64,000 bases of DNA. Origin: HLUCCA09 sp038745585. Its GTDB lineage: Bacteria > Pseudomonadota > Alphaproteobacteria > Rhodobacterales > Rhodobacteraceae. The stretch is from NCBI GenBank assembly GCA_038745585.1, contig JBCDLH010000014.1:27175-91174 (forward strand), read 5' to 3'. Positions within the stretch are counted from its first letter, which is position 1. Each line of letters begins with the position of its first letter. Below, in pieces: positions 33,636-42,547 of the stretch. The position numbers and the translations under genes were made by a program. The notes under the pieces were generated by a model. It was given only the letters and a program-made list of their open reading frames with translations, searched no databases and was not told the origin of the DNA.

Positions 33636-34817
33636 ATGTTTCTGCCGTTCTTTAAGGGGCTGCGGCGGATCGGCGTTCCGGTCAGCCTGCGGGAATACCT
33701 GAACTTTCTGGAAGGAGTATCCGCCGGTCTCGCGACCTATGACGTCGACGGGTTCTACTACCTCGCCCGTGTGTCGATGGTTAAGGACGAGCGGCATCTC
33801 GACCGGTTTGACCGCGCCTTTTCGGAGGCGTTCCAAGGGATCGAGGCGATCTCGCTCGACGCTGTCCTCGAGGCCCTCGACCTGCCGCAAGATTGGCTGC
33901 GAAAACAGGCCGAGAGACTTCTCACGCCCGAGGAAATGGCAGATGTCGAGAGCCTTGGCGGCTTCGACAAACTGATGGAGACCCTTCGAGAGCGCCTGCG
34001 CGACCAGAAAGGCCGGCACCAAGGCGGCTCGAAATGGATCGGCACCGCCGGCACCTCCCCTTTTGGCGCCTATGGCTACAACCCAGAGGGCGTCCGCATC
34101 GGTCAAGCCGAGAGCCGGCACCGCCGCGCCGCCAAGGTCTGGGACACGCGCGCCTTTCGAGATTTTGACGACCGCGTGGAGCTCGGCACGCGCAACATCA
34201 AGGTCGCCCTTAAGCGTCTGCGCCGCTGGGCGCGCGATGGCGCGCATGAAGAGCTCGACTTCGAGGGGACGATTCGCGCGACCGCCCATCATGGCTATCT
34301 CAATGTGCAGACGCGGCCAGAGCGGCGCAATGCCGTCAAGCTTTTGCTGTTCCTCGATGTCGGCGGGTCGATGGACGACCATGTCAGAGGCGTCGAGGAG
34401 CTCTTTTCGGCAGCGCGCGCCGAGTTCAAACATCTGGAGCACTTTTACTTTCACAACTGTCTCTATGAGGGCGTCTGGCGGAACAATGCGCGGCGCTGGC
34501 AGGAGCAGACGCCCACATGGGAGGTGCTCAACACCTACGGCGCGGATTGGACCTGCATCTTCGTTGGAGATGCCGCGATGAGCCCGTACGAGATCGCGTT
34601 TCCGGGCGGCGCCAACGAGCATTATAATGCGGAGGCGGGCGAGACGTGGCTCCGCCGGGCCCGCACGCAGTGGCCAAACTCGATCTGGCTCAACCCCCTG
34701 CCGGAGCACACCTGGCGCTACACGCAATCGGTCGGCATGATCTCGGCGATTTTCGATGCGCGGATGGTTCCAATGACGCTAGAGGGCCTCGACCGCGGCA
34801 TGCGGCTTTTGACCTAA
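33636..34817 (+). CDS. VWA domain protein, CoxE-like
   Basis: A 393-residue cytoplasmic protein of the VWA/CoxE family, which often works with MoxR AAA-ATPases in assembling metalloenzymes or complexes. The N-terminal region is FFKGLRRIGVPVSLREYLNFLEGV. The VWA part begins near residue 240 with a changed metal-site motif, LFLDVGGSMDDH (DVGGS in place of the usual D-x-S-x-S), and continues with FYFHNCLYEGVW and WTCIFVGDAAMSPYEI. Without the first serine, metal binding may be altered. GGAGG lies before the ATG. No MoxR gene is next to it. Confidence 0.85.
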   Translation: MFLPFFKGLRRIGVPVSLREYLNFLEGVSAGLATYDVDGFYYLARVSMVKDERHLDRFDRAFSEAFQGIEAISLDAVLEALDLPQDWLRKQAERLLTPEEMADVESLGGFDKLMETLRERLRDQKGRHQGGSKWIGTAGTSPFGAYGYNPEGVRIGQAESRHRRAAKVWDTRAFRDFDDRVELGTRNIKVALKRLRRWARDGAHEELDFEGTIRATAHHGYLNVQTRPERRNAVKLLLFLDVGGSMDDHVRGVEELFSAARAEFKHLEHFYFHNCLYEGVWRNNARRWQEQTPTWEVLNTYGADWTCIFVGDAAMSPYEIAFPGGANEHYNAEAGETWLRRARTQWPNSIWLNPLPEHTWRYTQSVGMISAIFDARMVPMTLEGLDRGMRLLT

Positions 34818-34882
34818 TCAATGGGGTCGCGGCTACCACGCATTGGCTTGCCGCAAGGGCGCGTCCCTCCCATATACAGCGT

Positions 34883-35581
34883 ATGATAAAGCTGACTCCG
34901 ATCTTCCTCGTCTTGCTCTACGGTTTTGCGATGTACCGCTTTTCTGTCTGGCGGACGCGGCGCGAGCTCGACGCGAAATCGACAGAATTGGCCGACCTTC
35001 GCCTGCGTAAGCTGATGGACAAGATGGCCCGTGCTCTCGATCTGGAGCGCATCAAAGTCCACATCTACGAAATCGCGCCAGTCAACGGGCTTGCGGCGCC
35101 GGACGGCCGGATTTTCATCACGCGGGGCTTTTATGAACGCTACCGCTCTGGTGCCGTGACGGCCGAGGAACTTGCCAGCGTGATCGCGCATGAGCTCGGA
35201 CATGTGGCACTCGGACATAGTCGGCGGCGTATGATCGACTTTTCGGGCCAGAACGCCATCCGGATGGTGCTCGCCACGCTGATCAATCGCATTGTTCCTG
35301 GGATCGGGGTGTGGATCGCAGGGATGCTCACCTCGCTCCTTGCGGCGCGTCTCAGCCGACAGGATGAGTACGAGGCCGACGCCTATGCCGCAGCTTTGCT
35401 GGTCAAGGCGGGGATCGGAACCGCGCCACAAAAGAGCCTCTTCGAAAAGTTGGAGACGCTGACCGGCGCAGGCGGTGCGGGCATGCCCGCCTGGTTGATG
35501 AGCCACCCCAAAACCGCCGACCGCATCGCGGCTATCGGGCGGTTGGAACAACGCTGGGCGACGCCCCGCTTGCCGACCTAG
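34883..35581 (+). CDS. M48 family metalloprotease
   Basis: A 232-residue membrane-anchored zinc protease. Residues 3-19 are hydrophobic (KLTPIFLVLLYGFAMYRF) and anchor the protein. The zinc site is HELGH at 103-107, with a second histidine pattern HVALGHSRR and the third ligand in RQDEYEADAYA. A hydrophobic stretch near residues 140-160 (VPGIGVWIAGMLTSLLAARL) may be a second membrane contact. The ATG at 34883 begins the hydrophobic anchor and is preferred to a long in-frame extension. Family members cleave misfolded or membrane proteins; the target is unknown. Confidence 0.88.
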   Translation: MIKLTPIFLVLLYGFAMYRFSVWRTRRELDAKSTELADLRLRKLMDKMARALDLERIKVHIYEIAPVNGLAAPDGRIFITRGFYERYRSGAVTAEELASVIAHELGHVALGHSRRRMIDFSGQNAIRMVLATLINRIVPGIGVWIAGMLTSLLAARLSRQDEYEADAYAAALLVKAGIGTAPQKSLFEKLETLTGAGGAGMPAWLMSHPKTADRIAAIGRLEQRWATPRLPT

Positions 35582-35730
35582 GCTGATCCGGCACAGTTGA
35601 AGTCGCATTGGTTCACGTCCGTTGGACGTGATCTATGCTGCCGCCTTGGGTTTAGTGGGCTTGGCGCATTCGATCGCCCAATTCGGGTCGTTCGGGAGCA
35701 CGCCCCTAAGGCTCACGGTCCCACACCAGG

Positions 35731-38298
35731 TCAAAACTCTTCCCAGCCTTCGTCAGCCGCCGAGTTCTCGGCCGGCGCGAGCGCGAGCGAACCCGAGGTG
35801 CCTCCGCTGATTGTGGCGGCCGACGGCGCTGGCGGCTTCGGCGCAGTGGCGGGCGGCGCTGGAACGTTCGTTGAAGTTAGCCGGTCCACTCGCGTGGGCG
35901 CACCGACGTCGAACCGTTCGACCGTCGTCGTCAGGCTCTGGGCAAGCTGCGTGAGCGCGTGGCTGGCTGCGGTCGTCTCTTCAAACATCGCCGCGTTTTG
36001 CTGCGTGGTTTGATCGAGTTGATTGACCGCAGTGTTGATCTCGGAGACCCCGGTCGACTGCTCCTTCGAGGAGACGGCAATTCCGCTGACGAGTTCCGAC
36101 ATCTCGGTTACCGACGATAGGATCTCCTCCAGCGCTTCGCCCGTGCGTCCCACAAGGTCCACACCACGTTGCACCTGCGTCCCGCTCGACGTGATCAGGC
36201 TGTTGATCTCGCGCGCCGCGTCGGAAGACCGCTGCGCAAGCGCACGCACCTCCGATGCAACAACCGCGAAACCGCGCCCCGCTTCGCCTGCGCGCGCGGC
36301 CTCAACGCCGGCGTTGAGCGCAAGCAAATTGGTCTGAAAGGCGATGTCTTCGATCACGTCAATGATCTTGGCGATCTTGCCCGAGGAATCTTCGATGGCC
36401 GACATCGCCGATACCGCCTCGCGCACGACCTCGCCGCTCTGGACCGCCCGTGTCTTGGTTTCGGAAACGACGGTGTTGGCGCGATCCGCCCCGTCCGCCG
36501 CCGACTTGACCGACGAGGTCAGCTCGTCGAGGGCCGCGGCCGTTTCCTCAAGTGTCGCGGCGGTGCGCTCAGTCCGCCCTGCGAGGCTATCCGCCGAGGA
36601 GGCGATCTCGGTCGCTTCCTTGCGGACATTGAGCGCCATCTCGGCAACTGTACCGACGACGTCACGAAGGGTCGTCACGGTTGCATTGAAATCGGCCCGT
36701 AGAGCCTCGTAGCGCGGCGCAAATTCCTCAGTGATCTGCGTTGTGAGCGCGCCATCGCTGACTTGCTTTAGCGCCGTTGTGAGCGCGGTGACCACATGGG
36801 ATTGTTCCTGCTCTGACATCTCACGCCGCTCGCGCGTGTCTGCGCGCTCGCGCTCCGAGGCGGTGACGTCCTGCCCAACGATGACATAACGCATGACGGC
36901 GCCGCGGGCGTCGAGGCTCGCAAACGCGCTGCCTTCGAGGATACCCTCGCCGCACTTGGCGGCGATCTTGCCGGCGATCGGCTTGCCTGCCCGGAGCGTG
37001 CGGTCCCACGCTTCGCCACCGGTATGGGCGGCAAGGTCGACAAGGTCATCCATTGACTTGCCCATAAGCTCGGAGGACGAAGACGCGCCGAGGACATGCA
37101 GAAAGTGGTCGTTGCACTTCTCCAGTCGTCCCGCAGTGTCGAATTCTGCAAAGGTCTGGAAAGAGTCGAGCGCGGCGATGATCGACGTGTTCAGCATGTC
37201 TTCGGTGACATCGTTGAGCTCAGCCACGCGCCCGATCGTAACGCCCGTTTCGTCCCGCACGGCAGCTACGCAAAGCTGCAACCGGGCTGCCCCGATTTCA
37301 AGCGAGAGCTCCTTGGGAAGCCGTTCGATGTCTTCAAGCGCGCTTTGCTCCGTGGCATCTCGAACAAAGAGTGAAAGCGGCTGTCCGGCCAGGTCTTTGG
37401 GGTCGAACGATGGATGCGTTTCGCGCATGGCGGGTGCGAGGGCCTCCGCGAGCGCGACACAAGCCGCGTTCGGATAAAGGATACGCAAATCCCCGTCGAG
37501 CATCATCATCGGCGCCGACGATGCCTCGAATGCCGCGCTGCGAAACGCGCTCTCACGGCGCGTTTGCTCCCCAGCGGCGAGCGTTTCGCGAAAGCGGGCG
37601 AGAGCCGTCGCGATCGCGCCGATCTCGTCTGGCCGCCCCATCCTGGGCGTCTCCGAGATATAGTCACCGCCCGCCATCACCTCCATCGCGCCAGCAAGGC
37701 GGACAAGCGGCCGCGAAAGATATTGGCGCAAGAAGAGCATGGCGGCGAGGGTCGCGACCACAGTGATACCGCTGGCCAGCACGAGACTTGTCATCAAGTC
37801 TTGGCGCGCTTGAGCCAGCTTGATCGCAGGCGTCCACTCCATTGCGACGGCCCCCACAATGGCGTTGTCGTTGCCGAACAGGACTGGGATCGCGACGGAG
37901 TAAGCGTCGACCGAGAAGCGCGCCTCTCCGCTCTCGGCGGCTTGCTGGGCGAGCATTTCGAGTTGGGGAGAGACCGTACCCGTCGGCGCCATCGGTCCAT
38001 GGGCGATCGAGACGCCTAGCGCCCCGACGGCTTGCCCTCGCGCCGCCCGAACGGACCGTTCCAGCGCTTGTGTCAGGCCTTCGGGGCGATTGAACTGCAA
38101 CGCGCCGCCCGAACTCGATGCGATCAGATCGGTGACCTCTAGCGCGCGCGTCTGTACGGCTTCGGCGACAATGCGCTGAGATGTATAGGCGTATTTCTGC
38201 GCGAGGATCGCAGCGACTGCGAGAATACAGGCCACGACCACGCCGGCACTGACCAGAAAGACAGACCTGCGGATCGGCTTAGGGGACGGAGCGCTCAT
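35731..38298 (-). CDS. Methyl-accepting chemotaxis protein with PAS-like insert and CheR-type pentapeptide
   Basis: An 855-residue chemoreceptor. Domains in order: TM1 (about 12-34), periplasmic sensor (about 35-170), TM2 (about 171-193), HAMP, one or two PAS-like domains (about 250-480, MMLDGDLRILYPNAACVALAEAL and AEFDTAGRLEKCNDHFLHVLGASS), a second HAMP-like linker, then the signalling hairpin with EDIAFQTNLLALNAGVEAAR and RGFAVVASEVRALAQRS. The last residues are GWEEF, which fits the xWxxF pentapeptide that tethers CheR or CheB. The next gene upstream encodes a periplasmic sensor-like protein. Signals and partners in this cell are unknown. Confidence 0.93.
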   Translation of the reverse strand: MSAPSPKPIRRSVFLVSAGVVVACILAVAAILAQKYAYTSQRIVAEAVQTRALEVTDLIASSSGGALQFNRPEGLTQALERSVRAARGQAVGALGVSIAHGPMAPTGTVSPQLEMLAQQAAESGEARFSVDAYSVAIPVLFGNDNAIVGAVAMEWTPAIKLAQARQDLMTSLVLASGITVVATLAAMLFLRQYLSRPLVRLAGAMEVMAGGDYISETPRMGRPDEIGAIATALARFRETLAAGEQTRRESAFRSAAFEASSAPMMMLDGDLRILYPNAACVALAEALAPAMRETHPSFDPKDLAGQPLSLFVRDATEQSALEDIERLPKELSLEIGAARLQLCVAAVRDETGVTIGRVAELNDVTEDMLNTSIIAALDSFQTFAEFDTAGRLEKCNDHFLHVLGASSSSELMGKSMDDLVDLAAHTGGEAWDRTLRAGKPIAGKIAAKCGEGILEGSAFASLDARGAVMRYVIVGQDVTASERERADTRERREMSEQEQSHVVTALTTALKQVSDGALTTQITEEFAPRYEALRADFNATVTTLRDVVGTVAEMALNVRKEATEIASSADSLAGRTERTAATLEETAAALDELTSSVKSAADGADRANTVVSETKTRAVQSGEVVREAVSAMSAIEDSSGKIAKIIDVIEDIAFQTNLLALNAGVEAARAGEAGRGFAVVASEVRALAQRSSDAAREINSLITSSGTQVQRGVDLVGRTGEALEEILSSVTEMSELVSGIAVSSKEQSTGVSEINTAVNQLDQTTQQNAAMFEETTAASHALTQLAQSLTTTVERFDVGAPTRVDRLTSTNVPAPPATAPKPPAPSAATISGGTSGSLALAPAENSAADEGWEEF

Positions 38299-38394
38299 CG
38301 AACGGGGCCTTCCTGCTATCGTAACAATCGCGAATGGACCTGATGTGGGCCCCGAGAGGACCCGGCACTTTGTGGAGAGCCGGGCCGCGTGCTG

Positions 38395-38994
38395 TTAAAG
38401 AAGTGCTTCTGCGTTGACGCCGACGGTCATCGCGCCGATAGGCGCGCCCGTCGCAGGGTCCGTGATCGTGATCGAGATTTGGCCCTGGTAGGTTTGTGAG
38501 CTCTCATCAAACTCAACTTCGCCGAAATGAACGGCGTCGGGGCCAACCGGGAATGTCTCTGTGAACTTCGCCTCATCGCCTTGCCAGTAATCCGACGTAA
38601 TGCTGGAGGCGGCGACGTTCATGCCCTGGGCATCGACCGCGAAAACTTCGGTGATCATACCGCCGGATTCGGCGACACGAGCGCGCAAAAAGTCTGCCGC
38701 CTCACCCTCGATGACGGGGGTGATTGTCGGCGTCGATGCTGTTCCGACCTCAACACGCCAAGCCGCGTCGAGCGCGTCGATCTCCGATTGCTGCAGCGTG
38801 CCCATTTCCGCATTCTGCGCTGCGATCGCCGACACCAAGACCGGGTCTTGGGCCCAGGGGCGGACCTGCTCATCAAGAAAGGCCTGCATGGCAGGGGCAT
38901 AATCGTTTGCGCTGACCGGACCGGCGAGGCCCGTGGCAATGCCCACAGCGAGCAGGGACGCGCCAAACGCACGCATGACAAGGGACGATTTCAT
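38395..38994 (-). CDS. Periplasmic PDC-like sensor protein
   Basis: A 199-residue exported protein (signal peptide about 1-29, ending GPVSAND). The mature domain resembles the extracytoplasmic PDC/Cache-type sensor fold: helix QAFLDEQVRPWAQDPVLVSAIAAQNAEM, then ITEVFAVDAQGMNVAASSITSDYWQGDEAKF, and strands GQISITITDPATGAPIGAMTVGVNAEAL. Its fold type matches what chemoreceptors use for ligand sensing, and it lies just upstream of the MCP gene on the same strand, 96 bases apart. It may be a soluble sensor that works with that receptor. The ATG at 38994 has TTGGAG upstream and begins the signal peptide. Confidence 0.8.
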   Translation of the reverse strand: MKSSLVMRAFGASLLAVGIATGLAGPVSANDYAPAMQAFLDEQVRPWAQDPVLVSAIAAQNAEMGTLQQSEIDALDAAWRVEVGTASTPTITPVIEGEAADFLRARVAESGGMITEVFAVDAQGMNVAASSITSDYWQGDEAKFTETFPVGPDAVHFGEVEFDESSQTYQGQISITITDPATGAPIGAMTVGVNAEALL

Positions 38995-39257
38995 GTTGGC
39001 TCCAAGAACGGTTTGTATCGGTCGGAGCACGGCTTACCGCCGGGGCACGCCGCTCCGCTGCAAAGCTTCTAACCGCGACCCCCAAATCATCCGTTAATGA
39101 CATCTCGGCGTTGCGTACGCCGGGGCGCGCGCGGGCGCGGAGTTAGGCGCGGGAACGCGTCCGGGCGCAGCGATTGCGTCCCCGCCTGCAACCCCATAGA
39201 CACGGGGTGTGGGGATGGCCGTCCGCCGGGCACCCTGACGACGACCAGGGGCAGCCC

Positions 39258-42122
39258 TTGCAGATTTCCGACCCGACCCTCGGCTTGATCGCGGCGTTGC
39301 CCTTTATTGGCGCGCTCTTTCCGGGCTTGATGATCCGCGCAGGCCGCAATGCTTGCGCTACGTCAGCCGCCGCGGCGACGTTTTCTGCCTTCGTGCTGCT
39401 GCTGACGATGGCGCCCCGTGTCATGGACGGGGCGACGATCACCGCGGCCGTGCCATGGATGCCGCAGATCGGGCTGGTGGCAAGCCTTCGGCTCGATGGG
39501 CTCGGCCTTTTGTTTGGGATCATGATCCTCGGGATCGGCCTGCTCATTCAACTCTATGCGCGGTTCTACTTGACGCGCGAAGATCCGATGGGACGGTTCT
39601 ATACCTACCTGATGCTCTTTCAGGGCGCGATGCTGGGGATTGTCCTTTCCGACAACATCCTGCTCTTGCTCGTCTTTTGGGAGCTCACGTCGCTCTCGTC
39701 GTTTCTTTTGATCGGTTATTGGCGGCACTTGCCCGAAGGCCGGCAGGGCGCGCGGATGGCGCTGACGGTGACCGGGATGGGCGGGCTCGCTTTGATTGCG
39801 GGAATGCTCGTTTTGGGACAGGCCGCTGGGTCCTACGAGCTTTCGGTGATCCTGGAGCGCGGCGACATTGTGCAGGCCTCGCCGCTCTATGTGCCCGCGC
39901 TCCTTCTCATCCTCATCGGCTGCTTTACAAAGTCGGCACAGTTCCCGTTTCACTTTTGGCTGCCGCACGCCATGGCGGCCCCGACGCCGGTTTCGGCCTA
40001 CCTTCACTCCGCGACGATGGTGAAGGCGGGCATTTTCCTACTGGCGCGGCTCTGGCCGGTTCTCGCCGGCACCGATCTCTGGTTCTACCTGGTGACGACG
40101 ACGGGCCTTCTGACCATGATCCTCGGCGCTGGCATCGCGATCTTCAAGAACGACCTCAAGGCCCTCCTAGCGTTCTCCACGGTCTCGCATTTGGGCCTTA
40201 TCACCATGCTCTTGGGCTTTGGCACGACGGATGCAGCGGGGGCAGCCATCCTTCACATCATCATGCATGTGACGTTCAAAGCCGCGCTCTTTATGACGGC
40301 GGGAATCGTCGACCATGAGGCCCATACCCGCGACATCAGACGGCTCGGCGGCCTTTTGAAGCTCATGCCGATCACGGGCGCCATCGCTTTGATCACGGCC
40401 CTTTCGATGGCCGGGATACCCCCGCTCAACGGGTTCATCTCGAAAGAGCTGATGCTCGAGCAGACGACGCATCTTGGCTTCAATCTATACGGTCTTGTCG
40501 TTCCGCTTTTGGCGACCCTAGGGGCGACCCTCTCGGTCGCCTATTCCCTGCGTTACGTCTTCCATGTCTTCCTTGGACCGGTGCGGGACGATTACCCCCA
40601 TGCGCCACACGATCCGCTGTTCGGCATGTATGCCGCCCCGCTCCTGCTCGCGCTCCTCGTTGTGGGAATTGGCCTTGCCTCGGATGCGACCGTCGGCCCG
40701 CTTCAGGCGAGCGCCACCGCCGCCGTCACGAACGGCGCCTTTGAATACCATACTCTCAAGCTCTGGCATGGAGTTACACCCGCGCTCTTCATGTCGATTA
40801 TCGCGGTGGGCGGCGGATATTACCTGCTGACGCAGTACGCGCGCGGCCTTGAGATCTGGACCGCGCGACAGCCGTTTCACGCCAAAGACGCCTTTGATGC
40901 GGGCATGCAGGCCGTTGCGGGCGCCGCCCAGCGCGTGACAGAAACGCTGCACGATGGGCAGATCACGCGCTATCTTGCCATTTTCGCCTCTGTCACCGTG
41001 CTCGCTGGCGTCCTCGCTTTCGCGATGGCGGATCATGGCGCAGGTACACGGCCGCTCTTGCCGGCGACAACCGTCGATGTCGTCGGCTGGGCGCTTCTCG
41101 TCGCGGCCACGGCGGCGCTCGTCGCCCTGCACCGGCAGCGCCTGCTCGTGCTCGTTCTCCTCGGCATCGTCGGGCTGATCGTGTCGCTTGCCTTCGTGCA
41201 TCTCTCGGCGCCGGATCTTGCGATGACGCAGGTTTCGGTCGAGGTCGTTACGATCATTCTTCTGCTTCTCGCGCTAAACTTTTTGCCGCGCGAATGCCCC
41301 GCGCCAGATCCGCGGCATCGCCAGGTTCGCGACGGTATTGTCGCATCGGTCACCGGGCTCGGCGTTGGCCTTCTCGCCTGGGCGCTGATGACGCGGGAGT
41401 TCGAGACGATCTCGGGCTACTTTCTCGACAACGCCAAAGAAGGCGGCGGCGGCACCAATGTCGTGAACGTCATCCTTGTCGACTTCCGCGGGTTTGACAC
41501 GTTTGGCGAGATCATCGTCCTTGGCATTGCGGCGCTCACGATCTTTGCCTTGGTCGAGGCGCTGCTCGACGGTCGGGCCTCGCGCAAGCTTGCCAACTGG
41601 CGTCAACCCACGTCGAAGGCTGCTGACCGGCACCCCCTGATGATGGTCGTCGCAACGCGCCTGATGATGCCGATGTCGCTTATGGTTGGCGTCTACATCT
41701 TTTTGCGCGGGCATAACGAACCGGGGGGCGGGTTCATCGCTGGGCTGATCGTCGCGATCGCGCTCCTCATGCAATACATGGCCAGTGGCTTTGCCTGGGC
41801 GCAGGAGCGGGTGCGCATTCCTTATCACACCTTCATCGGCCTCGGCATCGTCGTTGCCGGGATCACGGGGATCGGTGCGTGGTTTGCGGGCTATCCGTTT
41901 CTAACCTCGTGGTACGGCTACTTCCATTTCCCTCCGATCGAGGAGTTTGAACTCGCCTCGGCCATCGCTTTTGACCTGGGCGTGTTCCTCACGGTCGTGG
42001 GCGCCGTCATGCTCGCGCTCTACTCGCTGAGCCGGATCGCGAGGCGCACGGGCGAGCCCGTCAACGTCGCGGCAATGGACTATGACCCCTCCGTCGAGGC
42101 ACCAACGGAGCTTAAGAGCTGA
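39258..42122 (+). CDS. mrpA: Mrp Na+/H+ antiporter subunit A fused to subunit B (MrpAB/PhaAB type)
   Basis: A fused subunit of about 954 residues. The MrpA part carries the NuoL-like antiporter core (LLVFWELTSLSSFLLIGYW, HFWLPHAMAAPTPVSAYLHSATMVKAGIFLLARLWPVL, FKNDLKALLAFSTVSHLGLI) followed by the MbhE-like segment. The MrpB part is the C-terminal 150 residues (TRLMMPMSLMVGVYIFLRGHNEPGGGFIAGL). Such fused AB subunits are typical of alphaproteobacteria. The complex exchanges cytoplasmic Na+ or K+ for protons. The TTG at 39258 with AGGGGC upstream gives the natural N-terminus; a TTG 28 codons earlier is less likely. Confidence 0.94.
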   Translation: MQISDPTLGLIAALPFIGALFPGLMIRAGRNACATSAAAATFSAFVLLLTMAPRVMDGATITAAVPWMPQIGLVASLRLDGLGLLFGIMILGIGLLIQLYARFYLTREDPMGRFYTYLMLFQGAMLGIVLSDNILLLLVFWELTSLSSFLLIGYWRHLPEGRQGARMALTVTGMGGLALIAGMLVLGQAAGSYELSVILERGDIVQASPLYVPALLLILIGCFTKSAQFPFHFWLPHAMAAPTPVSAYLHSATMVKAGIFLLARLWPVLAGTDLWFYLVTTTGLLTMILGAGIAIFKNDLKALLAFSTVSHLGLITMLLGFGTTDAAGAAILHIIMHVTFKAALFMTAGIVDHEAHTRDIRRLGGLLKLMPITGAIALITALSMAGIPPLNGFISKELMLEQTTHLGFNLYGLVVPLLATLGATLSVAYSLRYVFHVFLGPVRDDYPHAPHDPLFGMYAAPLLLALLVVGIGLASDATVGPLQASATAAVTNGAFEYHTLKLWHGVTPALFMSIIAVGGGYYLLTQYARGLEIWTARQPFHAKDAFDAGMQAVAGAAQRVTETLHDGQITRYLAIFASVTVLAGVLAFAMADHGAGTRPLLPATTVDVVGWALLVAATAALVALHRQRLLVLVLLGIVGLIVSLAFVHLSAPDLAMTQVSVEVVTIILLLLALNFLPRECPAPDPRHRQVRDGIVASVTGLGVGLLAWALMTREFETISGYFLDNAKEGGGGTNVVNVILVDFRGFDTFGEIIVLGIAALTIFALVEALLDGRASRKLANWRQPTSKAADRHPLMMVVATRLMMPMSLMVGVYIFLRGHNEPGGGFIAGLIVAIALLMQYMASGFAWAQERVRIPYHTFIGLGIVVAGITGIGAWFAGYPFLTSWYGYFHFPPIEEFELASAIAFDLGVFLTVVGAVMLALYSLSRIARRTGEPVNVAAMDYDPSVEAPTELKS

Positions 42123-42547
42123 TGGAGGTCCTCGTCGCCTCGATGATCGGGATCCTGACCGCCGCGGGCGTCTACCTCATCCTGCGCTTGCGCACGTTCC
42201 CGGTCATTGTTGGAACGACGATGCTCTCCTACGCGGTCAACCTCTTTCTCTTTGCCTCGGGCCGCCTCGCGCTCGACCTGCCGCCGATCCTCAACGCCGC
42301 GCAGGAGGGCTATGCCGACCCGTTGCCCCAAGCACTCGTGCTAACCGCCATCGTGATCTCCTTTGGGATGACTGCGGTCGTTGTCCTGGTCGCCCTTGGC
42401 GCGTATCTCGAAGGAGGAACGGACCGGATCGACATGGACGGTGCGCCGGAGGATGGAGACGAGACCCCGCCCGACGACGTCCCACCACCGGATCTCGAAC
42501 CTCCCGCTGAGACTGCGCGTGACGCTGAGCCGGAGACCGCGCGGTGA
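42122..42547 (+). CDS. mrpC: Mrp antiporter subunit C
   Basis: A 141-residue membrane subunit of the NuoK type with three helices (LVASMIGILTAAGVYLILRLR, IVGTTMLSYAVNLFLFASGRL, QALVLTAIVISFGMTAVVVLVALGAYLE). The conserved TDPLPQALVLTAIVISF-type motif is present as YADPLPQALVLTAIVI. An acidic, proline-rich tail of about 35 residues follows. Its ATG overlaps the mrpA stop by one base (TGATG) and its stop overlaps mrpD as GTGA, so the operon is translationally coupled throughout. Confidence 0.95.
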   Translation: MEVLVASMIGILTAAGVYLILRLRTFPVIVGTTMLSYAVNLFLFASGRLALDLPPILNAAQEGYADPLPQALVLTAIVISFGMTAVVVLVALGAYLEGGTDRIDMDGAPEDGDETPPDDVPPPDLEPPAETARDAEPETAR

